Positions 12,008 through 21,688 of a stretch of DNA of 64,000 nucleotides are shown here, piece after piece. The translations under genes were made by a program, and so were the position numbers. Below the pieces are notes generated by a model. The model had not been told where the DNA came from. It made no database searches and saw only the letters and a program-made list of their open reading frames with translations. Origin of the DNA: Psychrosphaera ytuae (GTDB lineage Bacteria; Pseudomonadota; Gammaproteobacteria; Enterobacterales; Alteromonadaceae); the NCBI RefSeq assembly GCF_017638545.1, contig NZ_CP072110.1, positions 2,418,001-2,482,000 on the forward strand, read 5' to 3'. The first letter of the stretch is position 1. Every line of letters starts with the position of its first letter.

Positions 12008-12241
12008 CTACTTTTTGATGTATTCGTATACTTCTTTAATATCGTAGTGGCCAAGCGCCTCGCAAATTTCGACAGTTTCGACAAAGTCGAGTTTGCGTTC
12101 ACCACGTTCGTATTTAGAGACATAGCTTTGCGGTCGGTCTAGACGTTTCGCGAGTTCTTCTTGAGATAAGCCTGACTCTTTGCGAATGTCTTTGAGGAAT
12201 TGCCGAAAGCGCTGTTGTCTTTCATCCCAGATTCGGTTCAT
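12008..12241 (-). CDS. Small XRE-family (Cro/CI-type) helix-turn-helix regulator
   Basis: A 77-residue DNA-binding protein consisting almost only of an HTH_XRE domain: RKESGLSQEELAKRLDRPQSYVS covers the helix-turn-helix, followed by KYERGERKLDF. No partner toxin gene adjoins it, so an antitoxin role is not supported. A near-perfect palindrome lies in the 60 bases before its start and suggests self-regulation. No Shine-Dalgarno is visible upstream of the ATG. Confidence 0.85.
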   Translation of the reverse strand: MNRIWDERQQRFRQFLKDIRKESGLSQEELAKRLDRPQSYVSKYERGERKLDFVETVEICEALGHYDIKEVYEYIKK

Positions 12242-12243
12242 GG

Positions 12244-12296
12244 CGCAACGATAAACCTGAGCTACAAATATCCCATTTTGGGATATTTTCGTTGCG
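12244..12296. promoter_or_regulatory. Nested palindromes before the XRE gene (operator candidate)
   Basis: An inner perfect inverted repeat AATATCCCA-TTT-TGGGATATT (12267-12287) lies within an outer pair CGCAACGA (12244-12251) and TCGTTGCG (12289-12296). The outer right arm on the transcribed strand ends three bases before the XRE start codon. It could be an XRE dimer operator, or an mRNA hairpin covering the start. Confidence 0.6.
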
Positions 12297-12375
12297 ATAG
12301 CCGCATTTATCTTTTATCGTGGGGTTATTGCTTTTGTTGGGCTTTAGTTAAAACAACAGCAATATAAATGGTCAA

Positions 12376-12427
12376 ATAAAAGCGCGTGAAGAGTTGAGGT
12401 ATGTCCTTTACTTGTTACGCGCTTTTT
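12376..12427 (-). terminator. Probable argE terminator
   Basis: Arms AAAAGCGCGT and ACGCGCTTTT enclose a 30-base loop. On the minus strand the second arm runs into TTTTATTT, about 20 bases past the argE stop. The long loop makes it weaker than other terminators in the window. Confidence 0.5.
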
Positions 12428-12445
12428 TTGCTTTAAGGCCAATAT

Positions 12446-13645
12446 TTACAAACAAACTTTTTTGATCAGCTTTGTCAGCATGTCTTGGGTAGGATTGATC
12501 TGATCAAATGCCAAAAACTCATTGGGTTGGTGCGCTTGATGGATGGAGCCTGGGCCAAATACCCACGTTTGAGCGCCGACGGATTGGATAAAAGGGGCCT
12601 CCGTACAGTAGTCTACGGCACAACAGGACTTTCCAGCAATTTCTTCAAGTACGTGACTGAAGTTTTGGTGTTCGACATCAAGCTGCTGAAAACTAGGACA
12701 GGGTAAGTGCAATGCGTCCACGGTGATTCGCTCGGGATGTTTTAACTGTAGAGGTTTTAAAGTATTTTCTAACAACAGCAATAAGTCTTTGTCTTGTAAT
12801 CCAGGCAATGCTCGCATATCAATATCTAAATAACACTCTCCACAAATTCGGTTGGCGTTGTCTCCGCCTTTAATCGCGCCAAAGTTGAGAGTGGGGTAGT
12901 CGGTTTCAAACTGTTGATTAGTAAATGACTGCATTAAGTTTGACTTTAGGTGCTGTAATTCTCGGATCACAGCGGCCATGATTTCTATGGCGTTGACGCC
13001 TAAGTGAGGCTTGCTTGAATGCCCCGATTGGCCACGGACCGAAATCCGATGAGACATATGGCCTTTATGCATATTAACAGGTTGAAGCTCTGTCGGTTCA
13101 CCTATGATAGCCACGTCTGGTTTTATAAGTTGTTGCTCGGCAAACAAACGGGCACCGGCCATGGTGGTTTCTTCGTCGGCAGTTGCCAATATATATAGTG
13201 GTTTTTTTAGTTTTTTATGTTGGTTCGATTCGACAAGTGATTTACATGCTTCCAAGATAAAAGCAAAAAAGCCTTTCATGTCACAGGTGCCGAGGCCATA
13301 GAAGCGTTCGTTATCTTCCTTGATGACAAACGGATCGGTATCCCAACGTAATTCGTCGTAGGGCACAGTGTCTGAATGTCCAGAGAGAAGTAAGCCACCT
13401 TCGCCGTTACCTAATTTAGCCAGTAAATTGTATTTGGGCTTAAGCACTTCATCACAATGACTGACAACCTGCTCTATTTTAATTTCAAAGCCCAGTGTCT
13501 CGAACCAGCTAGACAATGTATCTATGAGAGGTTTGTTGGATTGATCCCAGCTGATTAACGAAGAGCTGATCGATGGTGTGGCAATGAGTTCAGTCATGGC
13601 CTGTTTGAACGATGGCAAAGATTTTTGTGTTTGAGAATAAGTCAT
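12446..13645 (-). CDS. argE: Acetylornithine deacetylase ArgE
   Basis: M20-family zinc deacetylase of 399 residues converting N-acetylornithine to ornithine. Metal-site motifs are visible: LSGHSDTVP, the GLGTCDMKGF segment, ATADEETTMAGA and the glutamate in IIGEPTEL. It is divergent from argC, sharing a 130-base control region with two ARG-box-like sequences. Together with argA this indicates the linear (non-recycling) arginine pathway. Confidence 0.95.
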   Translation of the reverse strand: MTYSQTQKSLPSFKQAMTELIATPSISSSLISWDQSNKPLIDTLSSWFETLGFEIKIEQVVSHCDEVLKPKYNLLAKLGNGEGGLLLSGHSDTVPYDELRWDTDPFVIKEDNERFYGLGTCDMKGFFAFILEACKSLVESNQHKKLKKPLYILATADEETTMAGARLFAEQQLIKPDVAIIGEPTELQPVNMHKGHMSHRISVRGQSGHSSKPHLGVNAIEIMAAVIRELQHLKSNLMQSFTNQQFETDYPTLNFGAIKGGDNANRICGECYLDIDMRALPGLQDKDLLLLLENTLKPLQLKHPERITVDALHLPCPSFQQLDVEHQNFSHVLEEIAGKSCCAVDYCTEAPFIQSVGAQTWVFGPGSIHQAHQPNEFLAFDQINPTQDMLTKLIKKVCL

Positions 13646-13677
13646 AAAATTTTAACAAAATAATTATGTTGATTTAT

Positions 13678-13754
13678 TGCATAATAATTCATGTGGTGTT
13701 ACTTTTCTATCATTAGTATAAATAATCTAATTTTTCTAATTGAATAATTTTTCA
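13678..13754. promoter_or_regulatory. Two ARG-box-like ArgR sites between argE and argC
   Basis: TGCATAATAATTCA (13678-13691) and TGAATAATTTTTCA (13741-13754) each match the ArgR consensus TGAATwwwwATTCA with one mismatch. One lies about 33 bases before argE and the other about 22 before argC, which fits joint repression of both directions by ArgR with arginine. ArgR itself is not in the window. Confidence 0.75.
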
Positions 13755-13775
13755 GTTTTTTGTGGATTGATATAA

Positions 13776-14840
13776 ATGTCGGTGTCGAAGGTAGCAATAA
13801 TTGGTGCAAGTGGTTATGTAGGAGCTGAGCTGGTGGGTCTTTTGACTCGTCACCCCTATGTGTCATTACGCGACCTTGTCGTATCCGAACACAGTGATTC
13901 CGACGCGAGACCTTTCTCCGAGTTGCATGCTCGGTGGCAGGGGATATGTGATGTACCCCTGCAATCTTTTTCGCGTCAATGGTTCGACTCGGCGGTAGTG
14001 GATTTAGACGCGGTATTTTTAGCGACACCTCATGAGTTTGCTGCGACGTGGGCGGGAGAGTTTTTAGTACATGGTGTAAAGGTTTTTGATCTCTCGGCCG
14101 CATTTCGTTTGAACAGCCCTGATTTATACATTAATCATTATGGTTTTGAGCATCAATATCCCAAGTTACTTAAAGAAGCTTGTTATGGCCTAGCGGAATG
14201 GCTACATGAAGATGTTACTGAACAGACCCTTTTTGCCCTACCTGGGTGTTACCCCACCGCTAGTCTATTGGCCTTAAAACCGCTAGCTCACTGCCAACTA
14301 AACCAATCCGGATTAATCGTGGTCAACGGTACGAGTGGTGTAAGTGGGGCAGGAAGAAATGCAAACCTAGCGACGAGCTTCAATGAAGTGAGCTTAAGGC
14401 CTTACCAAATATTACAACACAGACATCAACCTGAGATCAGTCAAGAGGCTGGAGCACCGGTTGTATTTAATCCTCATTTGGCGCCATTTAAAAGAGGGCT
14501 ACTCGCTACCGTGACATTGCAATTAAAGTCGCACGTTAGCGAACAGGATGTCACTCAGGCGTATGCCAATGCGTACGATAAGACCCCACTGGTTAGATTA
14601 AAAAAACAGTGGCCACAAATTGATGATGTGACCTTTACGCCATTTGCGGATCTCCATTGGCAGTTTGACGATTTGTCTAAAACACTGGTTGTCTGTGTCG
14701 CGATTGATAATTTGCTCAAAGGGGCGGCTTCTCAAGCCGTTCAGTGTTTTAACTTGTCATTGGGGCTGCCAAGTGAATTCAGCCTCATTACTGACAACTG
14801 GCAGGCCGTTACAGACCCAAAAGGAGTGGCGCTAGCATGA
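13776..14840 (+). CDS. argC: N-acetyl-gamma-glutamyl-phosphate reductase ArgC
   Basis: NADPH-dependent reductase of 354 residues, third step of arginine synthesis. The N-terminal dinucleotide fold shows IIGASGYVGAEL; the catalytic Cys is in LPGCYPTASLLAL. First gene of the argCBFGHA operon. Its stop overlaps the argB start by four bases (ATGA). Confidence 0.96.
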   Translation: MSVSKVAIIGASGYVGAELVGLLTRHPYVSLRDLVVSEHSDSDARPFSELHARWQGICDVPLQSFSRQWFDSAVVDLDAVFLATPHEFAATWAGEFLVHGVKVFDLSAAFRLNSPDLYINHYGFEHQYPKLLKEACYGLAEWLHEDVTEQTLFALPGCYPTASLLALKPLAHCQLNQSGLIVVNGTSGVSGAGRNANLATSFNEVSLRPYQILQHRHQPEISQEAGAPVVFNPHLAPFKRGLLATVTLQLKSHVSEQDVTQAYANAYDKTPLVRLKKQWPQIDDVTFTPFADLHWQFDDLSKTLVVCVAIDNLLKGAASQAVQCFNLSLGLPSEFSLITDNWQAVTDPKGVALA

Positions 14841-15634
14841 CAAACATAAGCCCTATCGTCATTAAAATTGGAGGTGCGATCCTGACTCGCACTGGTGCTT
14901 TATTAAAGCTGGCAGAAACACTCAAAACCTTAAAACACGAATACCCTAGCTTACCGGTGGTGTTGGTTCACGGCGGTGGTGTGACGGTCGATGAAATGCT
15001 CAACCAAGCTGGGTTTGTGACTGAAAAACAAAATGGCGCACGTATTACGCCTCAAGAACATATGCCAATTATCACCGGTGCTCTGGCCGGTCACGTTAAC
15101 AAAACAGTTGTGAGTCAATTCCATCAATCCGGATTAAATGCCGTTGGCATTTCCCTGTTTGATGGAGGGATGACTCGCTGTGAATTGAATCCATTAAATA
15201 TTGGTCACGTTGGCGTACCAGAAGCTCAAGACTCAACCTTACTAAAGTTGTTGTTGGCGTCTGGTTTTTTACCCGTCATCTCTTCCATTGGATGTTTGGA
15301 TAACGGTGAATTGGTTAACCTCAACGCAGATGATGCCGCTGTTGAAGTCTGCAAGTTACTCGACGGTGAGTTACTTTTATTAACCGACGTTAACGGTGTA
15401 ATGGATGGTAATGGTCAGTTTTTATCAAGCCTAACCGAAACGGATGCACTCCAACTCATTAGTAACGGCGTTATCTCTGGTGGCATGACCATAAAGATAA
15501 CCGCAGCGTTTCAGGCTGCAAATCAACTCCGACGAACCATCGCGGTTGCCAGTTGGGAATCGCCAGAGCAAATCTTAACTTTGTTATCTGGCCAAACCAT
15601 AGGTACCCGCATTATCCCAAGCCAACACGGCTAA
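14837..15634 (+). CDS. argB: Acetylglutamate kinase ArgB
   Basis: Amino-acid kinase fold, 265 residues, phosphorylating N-acetylglutamate. Motifs VIKIGGA near the start, VLVHGGGVTVDEML, and NLNADDAA late in the chain are present. It lacks the N-terminal helix that marks arginine-inhibited hexameric ArgB, so feedback control probably acts at ArgA. Coupled to argC by overlap. Confidence 0.95.
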   Translation: MTNISPIVIKIGGAILTRTGALLKLAETLKTLKHEYPSLPVVLVHGGGVTVDEMLNQAGFVTEKQNGARITPQEHMPIITGALAGHVNKTVVSQFHQSGLNAVGISLFDGGMTRCELNPLNIGHVGVPEAQDSTLLKLLLASGFLPVISSIGCLDNGELVNLNADDAAVEVCKLLDGELLLLTDVNGVMDGNGQFLSSLTETDALQLISNGVISGGMTIKITAAFQAANQLRRTIAVASWESPEQILTLLSGQTIGTRIIPSQHG

Positions 15635-15638
15635 AGGT

Positions 15639-15677
15639 ATGAGCCCGCTGTCTTTACGGAGACCTTAAACGGCTCAT
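15639..15677 (+). other. Branched hairpin in the argB-argF gap
   Basis: Seven-base arms ATGAGCC and GGCTCAT enclose an inner hairpin GTCT-ttacgg-AGAC. No T run follows, so it is not an ordinary terminator. It may be a processing site or simply a stable mRNA element in the 123-base argB-argF spacer, the largest gap inside this operon. Confidence 0.35.
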
Positions 15678-15757
15678 TCAACATTATTTTTGTAGCCAGT
15701 GATGTCTTCTTTGATGTCGCTGAGCTCTAGTGCGACTCAAATTTAAGTGAATTTATT

Positions 15758-16855
15758 ATGCAAACACTTCATCAGATGCGTCATTTTGTCGCGGATCATC
15801 AACTGACTCAAAGCCAGTTACTCAGTTTTATTGACCTAGCCAAAACGGTCAAAGCAGAACCCGAAAAGTTCAGCTCAGTATTGGCGGGCAAAACCATTGC
15901 AATGTTATTTGAAAAACCATCCTTGCGCACCATGGTGAGCTTTGAGGTCGGGATCAAAAAGCTCGGTGGCCACGCAATTAACCTTGGTCAACAAAACGGA
16001 AAGCTAGGCGAACGCGAGCGGACTAAAGATTATGCCAAAAACTTATCTTGTTTTGTCGATGGTATTGTTGCACGTGTGTTTGAACACGAGGCCATATTGG
16101 AATTAGCTGACGAAGGCTCAGTGCCTGTGGTCAATGCCTTGTGTGATTGGTACCACCCTTGTCAGGGACTGGCGGATTTTGTCACGCTATCGGAGTACTA
16201 CCCGGATTTGTCGAAAGTTCGTTTAGCGTATGTAGGTGACAGCAACAACGTATCTAATTCTTTAATGACCCTAGCGGCAACACTGGGCATGGACTTTACC
16301 TTGATCTGCCCGGAAGGACATGAACCTGCACCCCACATTGTCGAGCAAACAGAGTTTTTGTATCAAGAAGTCAATGCGGGCAATGGCAAGGGAAAACTGA
16401 CGATTAGCCATGATCTGACGTACCTAAATCGACAAGAAGGTCAACAAGATGTGATTTATACCGACACCTGGATTTCAATGGGGGGCGAGTTAGATACGCA
16501 ATCAAACGCATACAAAACTTTGATGGCTAAATTTGCGCCTTATCAAGTTAACCATAAGCTCATGCAAAGATCTGGTGCAACCAAAGTGATGCACTGCCAA
16601 CCTGCTCACTTGGAGCAAGAAATTACCACTGAGTTATTTGACGATGCGAATAAATCGATTGTTTTTCAGCAGGCAGAAAATCGTTTGTGGGCACAGTGCG
16701 CCGTTTTAGTTTCGATATTTTCACCCAAGCTAGCACTTTTTAACCAAACCCATTCAGACCAGAACTACACAAAGCAAACAGCGACAGAACCGTCATCCTC
16801 GGAGCCGACATTGTCGATGCTGACTAAGAGTTCCAGCACCCCGCTTAGTGTGTAG
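15758..16855 (+). CDS. argF: Ornithine carbamoyltransferase with an extra C-terminal tail
   Basis: Transfers the carbamoyl group to ornithine giving citrulline. Carbamoyl-phosphate motif SLRT at residues 55-58, HPCQ at 133-136 and the ornithine-binding SMG loop at 240-242 are present. SMG argues against the N-acetylornithine enzyme. Two oddities: the usual catalytic HCLP motif reads HCQP (279-282), and after the normal end near residue 330 there are about 35 Ser/Thr-rich, probably disordered residues. The chain is thus 365 residues against a usual 300-335. Confidence 0.9.
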   Translation: MQTLHQMRHFVADHQLTQSQLLSFIDLAKTVKAEPEKFSSVLAGKTIAMLFEKPSLRTMVSFEVGIKKLGGHAINLGQQNGKLGERERTKDYAKNLSCFVDGIVARVFEHEAILELADEGSVPVVNALCDWYHPCQGLADFVTLSEYYPDLSKVRLAYVGDSNNVSNSLMTLAATLGMDFTLICPEGHEPAPHIVEQTEFLYQEVNAGNGKGKLTISHDLTYLNRQEGQQDVIYTDTWISMGGELDTQSNAYKTLMAKFAPYQVNHKLMQRSGATKVMHCQPAHLEQEITTELFDDANKSIVFQQAENRLWAQCAVLVSIFSPKLALFNQTHSDQNYTKQTATEPSSSEPTLSMLTKSSSTPLSV

Positions 16856-16897
16856 TAACCATAAGAATTTATTTAGAATTTTATTAAGGATTTAATC

Positions 16898-18145
16898 GTG
16901 GCGTTATCATCAAAAACCAGTTTTAAAAAAGTATTACTCGCCTACTCGGGTGGCTTAGATACCTCTGCCATCATTCCATGGCTTAAAGAAACCTACGACA
17001 ATTGTGAAGTTGTTGCATTTTGTGCCGATGTTGGTCAAGGCGATGAAGAGCTGATCGGAATAAAAGACAAAGCTATCGCCTCTGGTGCAAGCGACTGTAT
17101 TGTCGCTGATTTAAAAGAAGAATTTGTTAAAGATTATATTTTTCCGATTTTAAAAACAGGCGCAGTCTACGAAGGGCAATATTTATTAGGCACATCCATG
17201 GCGCGACCGGTTATTGCAAAAGCCATGGTTGAAGTTGCCAAGCAAGTAGGCGCCGATGCACTGTGTCATGGTTGTACGGGCAAAGGTAATGATCAGGTAC
17301 GTTTTGAGGCCTGTTTTGCTGCCTTAGCGCCAAATTTGGCGGTCATTGCACCCTGGCGTGAGTGGGACATGGTGTCTCGTGAAGATCTGTTAAATTATTT
17401 AGACCAACGCAACATTCCTTGTTCTGCTTCATTGACCAAAATCTACAGTCGGGACGCTAACGCTTGGCATATTTCTCATGAGGGAGGCGAGTTAGAAGAT
17501 CCTTGGAACCCGCCTTCTGAGCAAGTTTGGACCATGACAGTCTCACCCGAGCAAGCTCCCGATGCACCAGAAACCATCTCTTTGAGTTTTGAAAAAGGTG
17601 AGCTGACTCACGTTGACGGTCAAGCTCTCTCTCCGTATCAAGCATTGGTGTATTTAAATAACAAAGCCGCAGCACATGGTGTTGGTCGAATTGATATTGT
17701 CGAAAATCGCTTAGTCGGCATGAAATCAAGAGGCTGTTATGAAACCCCGGGTGGAACTGTATTAATGGCTGCTTATAAGGGACTTGAAGCGCTTATATTA
17801 GACAAAGAGGCACTTAAATTTAGAGAGTATGTAGGTCTTGAGTTTTCGCACGTGATTTATGACGGACGTTGGTTTACCTCTCTTGCTAAAGCACAGCTTA
17901 GCGCAGCTGCTTCATTGGCTGAAAAGCTAACCGGCGATATTGTCATAAAACTGTATAAAGGCGTTGCTACGGTTGCTCAGCGTCGTTCACCAAATAGTTT
18001 GTATTCTGAGGACTTCGCAACCTTTGGTGCCGATGACGTTTATGATCAAAAACACGCAGAGGGTTTTATCAGACTCTTTACGTTGTCCAGTCGTATCGAA
18101 GCGATGCAACTCAAAGCAACTCAATCCGAGGCGGAGGCAAGCTGA
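16898..18145 (+). CDS. argG: Argininosuccinate synthase ArgG
   Basis: ATP-dependent ligase of 415 residues joining citrulline and aspartate. The N-terminal PP-loop [16 protein letters not shown] and the [14 protein letters not shown] segment are diagnostic. The start is GTG with AAGGA upstream. Its stop overlaps the argH start by one base. Confidence 0.97.
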   Translation: MALSSKTSFKKVLLAYSGGLDTSAIIPWLKETYDNCEVVAFCADVGQGDEELIGIKDKAIASGASDCIVADLKEEFVKDYIFPILKTGAVYEGQYLLGTSMARPVIAKAMVEVAKQVGADALCHGCTGKGNDQVRFEACFAALAPNLAVIAPWREWDMVSREDLLNYLDQRNIPCSASLTKIYSRDANAWHISHEGGELEDPWNPPSEQVWTMTVSPEQAPDAPETISLSFEKGELTHVDGQALSPYQALVYLNNKAAAHGVGRIDIVENRLVGMKSRGCYETPGGTVLMAAYKGLEALILDKEALKFREYVGLEFSHVIYDGRWFTSLAKAQLSAAASLAEKLTGDIVIKLYKGVATVAQRRSPNSLYSEDFATFGADDVYDQKHAEGFIRLFTLSSRIEAMQLKATQSEAEAS

Positions 18146-19536
18146 TGGCATTATGGGGAGGGCGGTTCCAAGGTGCCGCCAGTGAACAATTTAACGCATT
18201 TAATAATTCATTACCCATCGATTATCGGCTTGCTCAGCAAGACATCGAAGGGTCAATCGCTTGGTCTGTGGCCTTACAAACAGTAGGAGTACTCACCCAA
18301 ACTGAGCAACAGACAATAGCTGATGCCCTGACTCAACTGTCTAGTAAAGTGAATCAGGATCCGAGTGCGTTGTTGCAGTCTGATGCCGAGGACATTCACA
18401 GTTGGGTAGAGATGAAATTGATTGAGGCGGTGGGTGACTTGGGCAAAAAGCTACACACAGGACGTAGTCGGAATGACCAAGTTGCGACGGATTTAAAGCT
18501 TTGGTGCAAGCAGACCATCGAGCACATACTCAGCTCGATAGAGATTGCTATTCAAGCACTTTTGGTCGTTGCAGAACGCGAATACGCAACAGTATTACCA
18601 GGTTATACCCATTTACAACGAGCCCAGCCTGTTACATTTGGGCATTGGTGTATGGCTTATGTCGAAATGCTCGAACGTGACGCCAGTCGCCTTAAAGATT
18701 GCCAAAAACGGTTGAATACTTGTCCGTTGGGTTGCGGGGCATTAGCGGGAACGGCCTACCTAATGGATCGGACAGCGCTTGCCCAATCATTGGGATTTGA
18801 CAGTCCTGCGCTTAATAGCTTGGATGCCGTATCTGACCGTGACCACGTTATTGAGATGGCTTCGGCAGCTAGCATTGGTATGGCTCATTTATCGAGAATG
18901 GCAGAGGACCTCATTTTTTATAACTCGGGTGAAGCTGGGTTTATTGAAATGAGTGACACTGTAACCTCGGGCTCTTCTTTGATGCCGCAAAAGAAAAACC
19001 CAGACGCTTGCGAACTCATCAGAGGCAAATCGGCTCGCGTGTTTGGCGCATTGACAACACTGCTCACCATGATGAAAGGTCTGCCTCTGGCTTACAACAA
19101 AGATATGCAAGAAGATAAAGAGGCTATCTTTGATGCGATGGACACTTGGATTGCATGTTTGGATATGACGACCTTGGTTATAGAAGGCATAAAAGTGCAT
19201 GCGTCGAAAACCAAACTCGCTGCGCAACAAGGTTACAGCAATGCAACTGAACTGGCTGATTATCTGGTCGCCAAAGGCGTTCCCTTTAGAGAGGCGCATC
19301 ATATTGTTGGCCAAGCGGTCTTACAGGCGATTGAACACAGCTTACCGTTAGAGTCGTTGTCTTTGAATGAGTTTAAGGCGTTACATCCAGCTATCGAGGA
19401 CGATGTTTATCAGAGTTTATCGTTAGAAGCGTCACTTAATATTCGCAATAATTTAGGCGGTGCCGCTCCAGCTCAAGTTAAACAGGCGGTTGCCGCAAAG
19501 TGGCAATCACATCTGCCCAGTAAAAAAGGCGACTAG
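18145..19536 (+). CDS. argH: Argininosuccinate lyase ArgH
   Basis: 463-residue lyase releasing arginine and fumarate. It carries the superfamily signature [12 protein letters not shown] and [10 protein letters not shown]. Unlike the ArgH(A) fusion known from Vibrio and Moritella, it ends without an acetyltransferase domain; a complete separate argA follows two bases later. Confidence 0.97.
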   Translation: MALWGGRFQGAASEQFNAFNNSLPIDYRLAQQDIEGSIAWSVALQTVGVLTQTEQQTIADALTQLSSKVNQDPSALLQSDAEDIHSWVEMKLIEAVGDLGKKLHTGRSRNDQVATDLKLWCKQTIEHILSSIEIAIQALLVVAEREYATVLPGYTHLQRAQPVTFGHWCMAYVEMLERDASRLKDCQKRLNTCPLGCGALAGTAYLMDRTALAQSLGFDSPALNSLDAVSDRDHVIEMASAASIGMAHLSRMAEDLIFYNSGEAGFIEMSDTVTSGSSLMPQKKNPDACELIRGKSARVFGALTTLLTMMKGLPLAYNKDMQEDKEAIFDAMDTWIACLDMTTLVIEGIKVHASKTKLAAQQGYSNATELADYLVAKGVPFREAHHIVGQAVLQAIEHSLPLESLSLNEFKALHPAIEDDVYQSLSLEASLNIRNNLGGAAPAQVKQAVAAKWQSHLPSKKGD

Positions 19537-19538
19537 CC

Positions 19539-20969
19539 ATGACTTACTCAGTTAGACAAGTACTGGAACAGACCCCTGTAAACCAAGTGAGTCCGGACTC
19601 ACAATTGTCCAAACAGTTGTCAACACATGCGCCTGAGGATTACGTTAGGTGGTTTCGAAATGCTGCGCCTTATATCAACAGTCACCAAGGCAAAACCATG
19701 GTTCTCATGTTTGGCGGCGAAGCCGTAGACCATGACAATTTTATAAACATTGTCCATGATATTGCTCTGCTGAGTAGTTTAGGTATCCGGTTGGTTATTG
19801 TTCATGGTGCGCGTCCTCAAATCGCTAGTCGTATCAACGATGTAGGCTTTAACAGCACAATTAGCCGAGGCTTGAGAGTAACTGATAAAGCGGCGTTAAA
19901 AGAAGTAACTGCCGCCTGTGGGGCGTTGCGTATTCAAATTGAAGCCATGTTGACAACCGGTCTAATCAATTCACCGATGCACGGGGCTCGCCTACGGGTT
20001 CAATCGGGTAATTATGTCATAGCCAAACCTATGGGCGTGGTCAATGGCGTTGACTTTCAACACACAGGTATCGTTCGGCGGATTGACGCTGAGGGAATTA
20101 ATGCCTCTTTGGCTGCGGGAAATATCGTCTTGTTATCACCAGTTGGTTATTCAACAACTGGAGAAGTATTTAACATCGCCTTAGAGGATATCGCTGTACA
20201 AACTGCAGTATCACTTGGTGCAGATAAACTGATTGGTTTTTCTGAGCAACAAGGGGTCATGGATACACAGGGCAACCTAATCAAAAGTTGCAGTAGCTTC
20301 GATCTTCGCCAACTGTTGCATGACTTTGAGCGTAACCAAAACAACGACCAGCACGATGAATCAACGGAGCTTTTGTACCGTGCGATTGTTCAGGCATCAG
20401 AGCAAGGCGTTCCTCGATGCCATTGTGTGTCCTATCAACAAGAAACAGCATTATTACAAGAATTATTTACACGCGATGGTTCAGGGACGCTCATCGCGAA
20501 ACAACACGATGAGCAGTTTGTACAGGCTAGTATCGATGATGTTGGTGGCATCTTAGAACTCATTCAGCCTCTTGAGCAGAGTGGTGTGTTGGTGCGTCGT
20601 TCTCGCAAACGGCTCGAAACCGAAATCGAAACATTCTCTTTAATCAAAAAAGAGGGTGTGATCATTGCCTGTGCCGCTTTGTTACCCTTTGATACGAGTT
20701 ATATTGAAGATAACCGAAGTGCCGAACTAGCGTGTGTTGTCACTCACCCTGACTATCGCAAAGAGGGATTAGGTGAGCGTTTACTTTCTTCTATTGAAAG
20801 AAAAGCCAAAGAACAGCAGATTAACTCGTTGTTTGTTTTGACCACAGTAAGCGAACACTGGTTTAGAGAGCATGGGTTTGTCGAATCAAACGTTGATGAG
20901 CTACCACAACAAAAGCAGCAGCTTTACAATTTTCAACGCAATTCTAAGGTATTAAAAAAGGACTTATAA
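19539..20969 (+). CDS. argA: N-acetylglutamate synthase ArgA (classical two-domain form)
   Basis: First enzyme of the pathway, 476 residues, acetylating glutamate from acetyl-CoA. The N-terminal amino-acid-kinase-like domain (VIVHGARPQI), where arginine feedback acts in this family, is followed by a GNAT acetyltransferase domain with ELACVVTHPDYRKEGLGERLL. It is last in the arg operon and separated from argH by two bases. Its stop codon lies inside the terminator hairpin. Confidence 0.95.
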   Translation: MTYSVRQVLEQTPVNQVSPDSQLSKQLSTHAPEDYVRWFRNAAPYINSHQGKTMVLMFGGEAVDHDNFINIVHDIALLSSLGIRLVIVHGARPQIASRINDVGFNSTISRGLRVTDKAALKEVTAACGALRIQIEAMLTTGLINSPMHGARLRVQSGNYVIAKPMGVVNGVDFQHTGIVRRIDAEGINASLAAGNIVLLSPVGYSTTGEVFNIALEDIAVQTAVSLGADKLIGFSEQQGVMDTQGNLIKSCSSFDLRQLLHDFERNQNNDQHDESTELLYRAIVQASEQGVPRCHCVSYQQETALLQELFTRDGSGTLIAKQHDEQFVQASIDDVGGILELIQPLEQSGVLVRRSRKRLETEIETFSLIKKEGVIIACAALLPFDTSYIEDNRSAELACVVTHPDYRKEGLGERLLSSIERKAKEQQINSLFVLTTVSEHWFREHGFVESNVDELPQQKQQLYNFQRNSKVLKKDL

Positions 20970-20980
20970 AAAGTCCTTTT
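20956..20980. terminator. Bidirectional terminator overlapping the argA stop
   Basis: Arms AAAAGGACTT and AAGTCCTTTT with a short loop containing the argA stop codon. The hairpin has T-rich flanks on both strands and would serve argA and the convergent fxsA. Confidence 0.85.
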
Positions 20981-20982
20981 GT

Positions 20983-21534
20983 TTAATCGCGATCGGTACG
21001 TTTGTGTTCGGCCTCGATAAATTCTCCCTCGAGTACCTTAGGCTTTTCTTCATCTTTCTGTGTTGGCTGTGGCTCATGATCATAGGTGTTGCCCTGATTG
21101 TGACTGTTATAGCTACCACCAAAGCCACTATTAAAACCGCCGCCGAAGCCAGCGCCAAAACCACCGTTCATGTGTGACGCCCCGCGCACTTGAATACGGC
21201 TGCCAAACTGCTTGTACACCGATGCTCTAAATGGCGGAGTAAGTAATAACATACCTAATATGTCTGTCATAAAGCCAGGGGTGATAAGTAACACGCCCGA
21301 AATAAGAATACACACGCCATCAAACATCGCTTTTGCCGGAACACTACCTTGGTTCAATTCTGACTGGATTTTACTCCACGTCGTTGTTCCTTGCTGTTTG
21401 ACTAACTTTGTACCGACGATGGCGGTGGCTATGATGATCAAAAACGTCCATCCACTACCAATAATACTGCCCACCTCTAACAAGATCATAAGCTCGACAA
21501 GTGGAATAATAATGAAAAAGAAAAATAAAGGCAT
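20983..21534 (-). CDS. fxsA: FxsA-family inner-membrane protein
   Basis: 183-residue membrane protein of the FxsA family, named for suppressing phage T7 exclusion by F plasmid when overproduced. It begins with two hydrophobic segments (FFFIIIPLVELMILLEVGS, then the WTFLIIIATAIVG region), and has the conserved GVLLITPGFMTDILG segment. The tail is Gly-rich and acidic. In E. coli fxsA adjoins groESL; here it is 9 kb away. Confidence 0.9.
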   Translation of the reverse strand: MPLFFFFIIIPLVELMILLEVGSIIGSGWTFLIIIATAIVGTKLVKQQGTTTWSKIQSELNQGSVPAKAMFDGVCILISGVLLITPGFMTDILGMLLLTPPFRASVYKQFGSRIQVRGASHMNGGFGAGFGGGFNSGFGGSYNSHNQGNTYDHEPQPTQKDEEKPKVLEGEFIEAEHKRTDRD

Positions 21535-21688
21535 AATGTTCCTAAACCAAAATCAATACATACTAAGTATGGGATAATATCAGAACTTTCAAGTAGACCT
21601 TTGGTTAACGTCCTAATCAGCTTGCGCTATGATGGAGTATCAGGTTGATTTTATATTTAAATTTATTGTCGGAAAAAGAGAGTAAACG

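Noticed and set aside
12008..12241. XRE gene as antitoxin of a toxin-antitoxin pair
   Set aside because: No small toxin gene lies on either side within the gaps to groES or argE.
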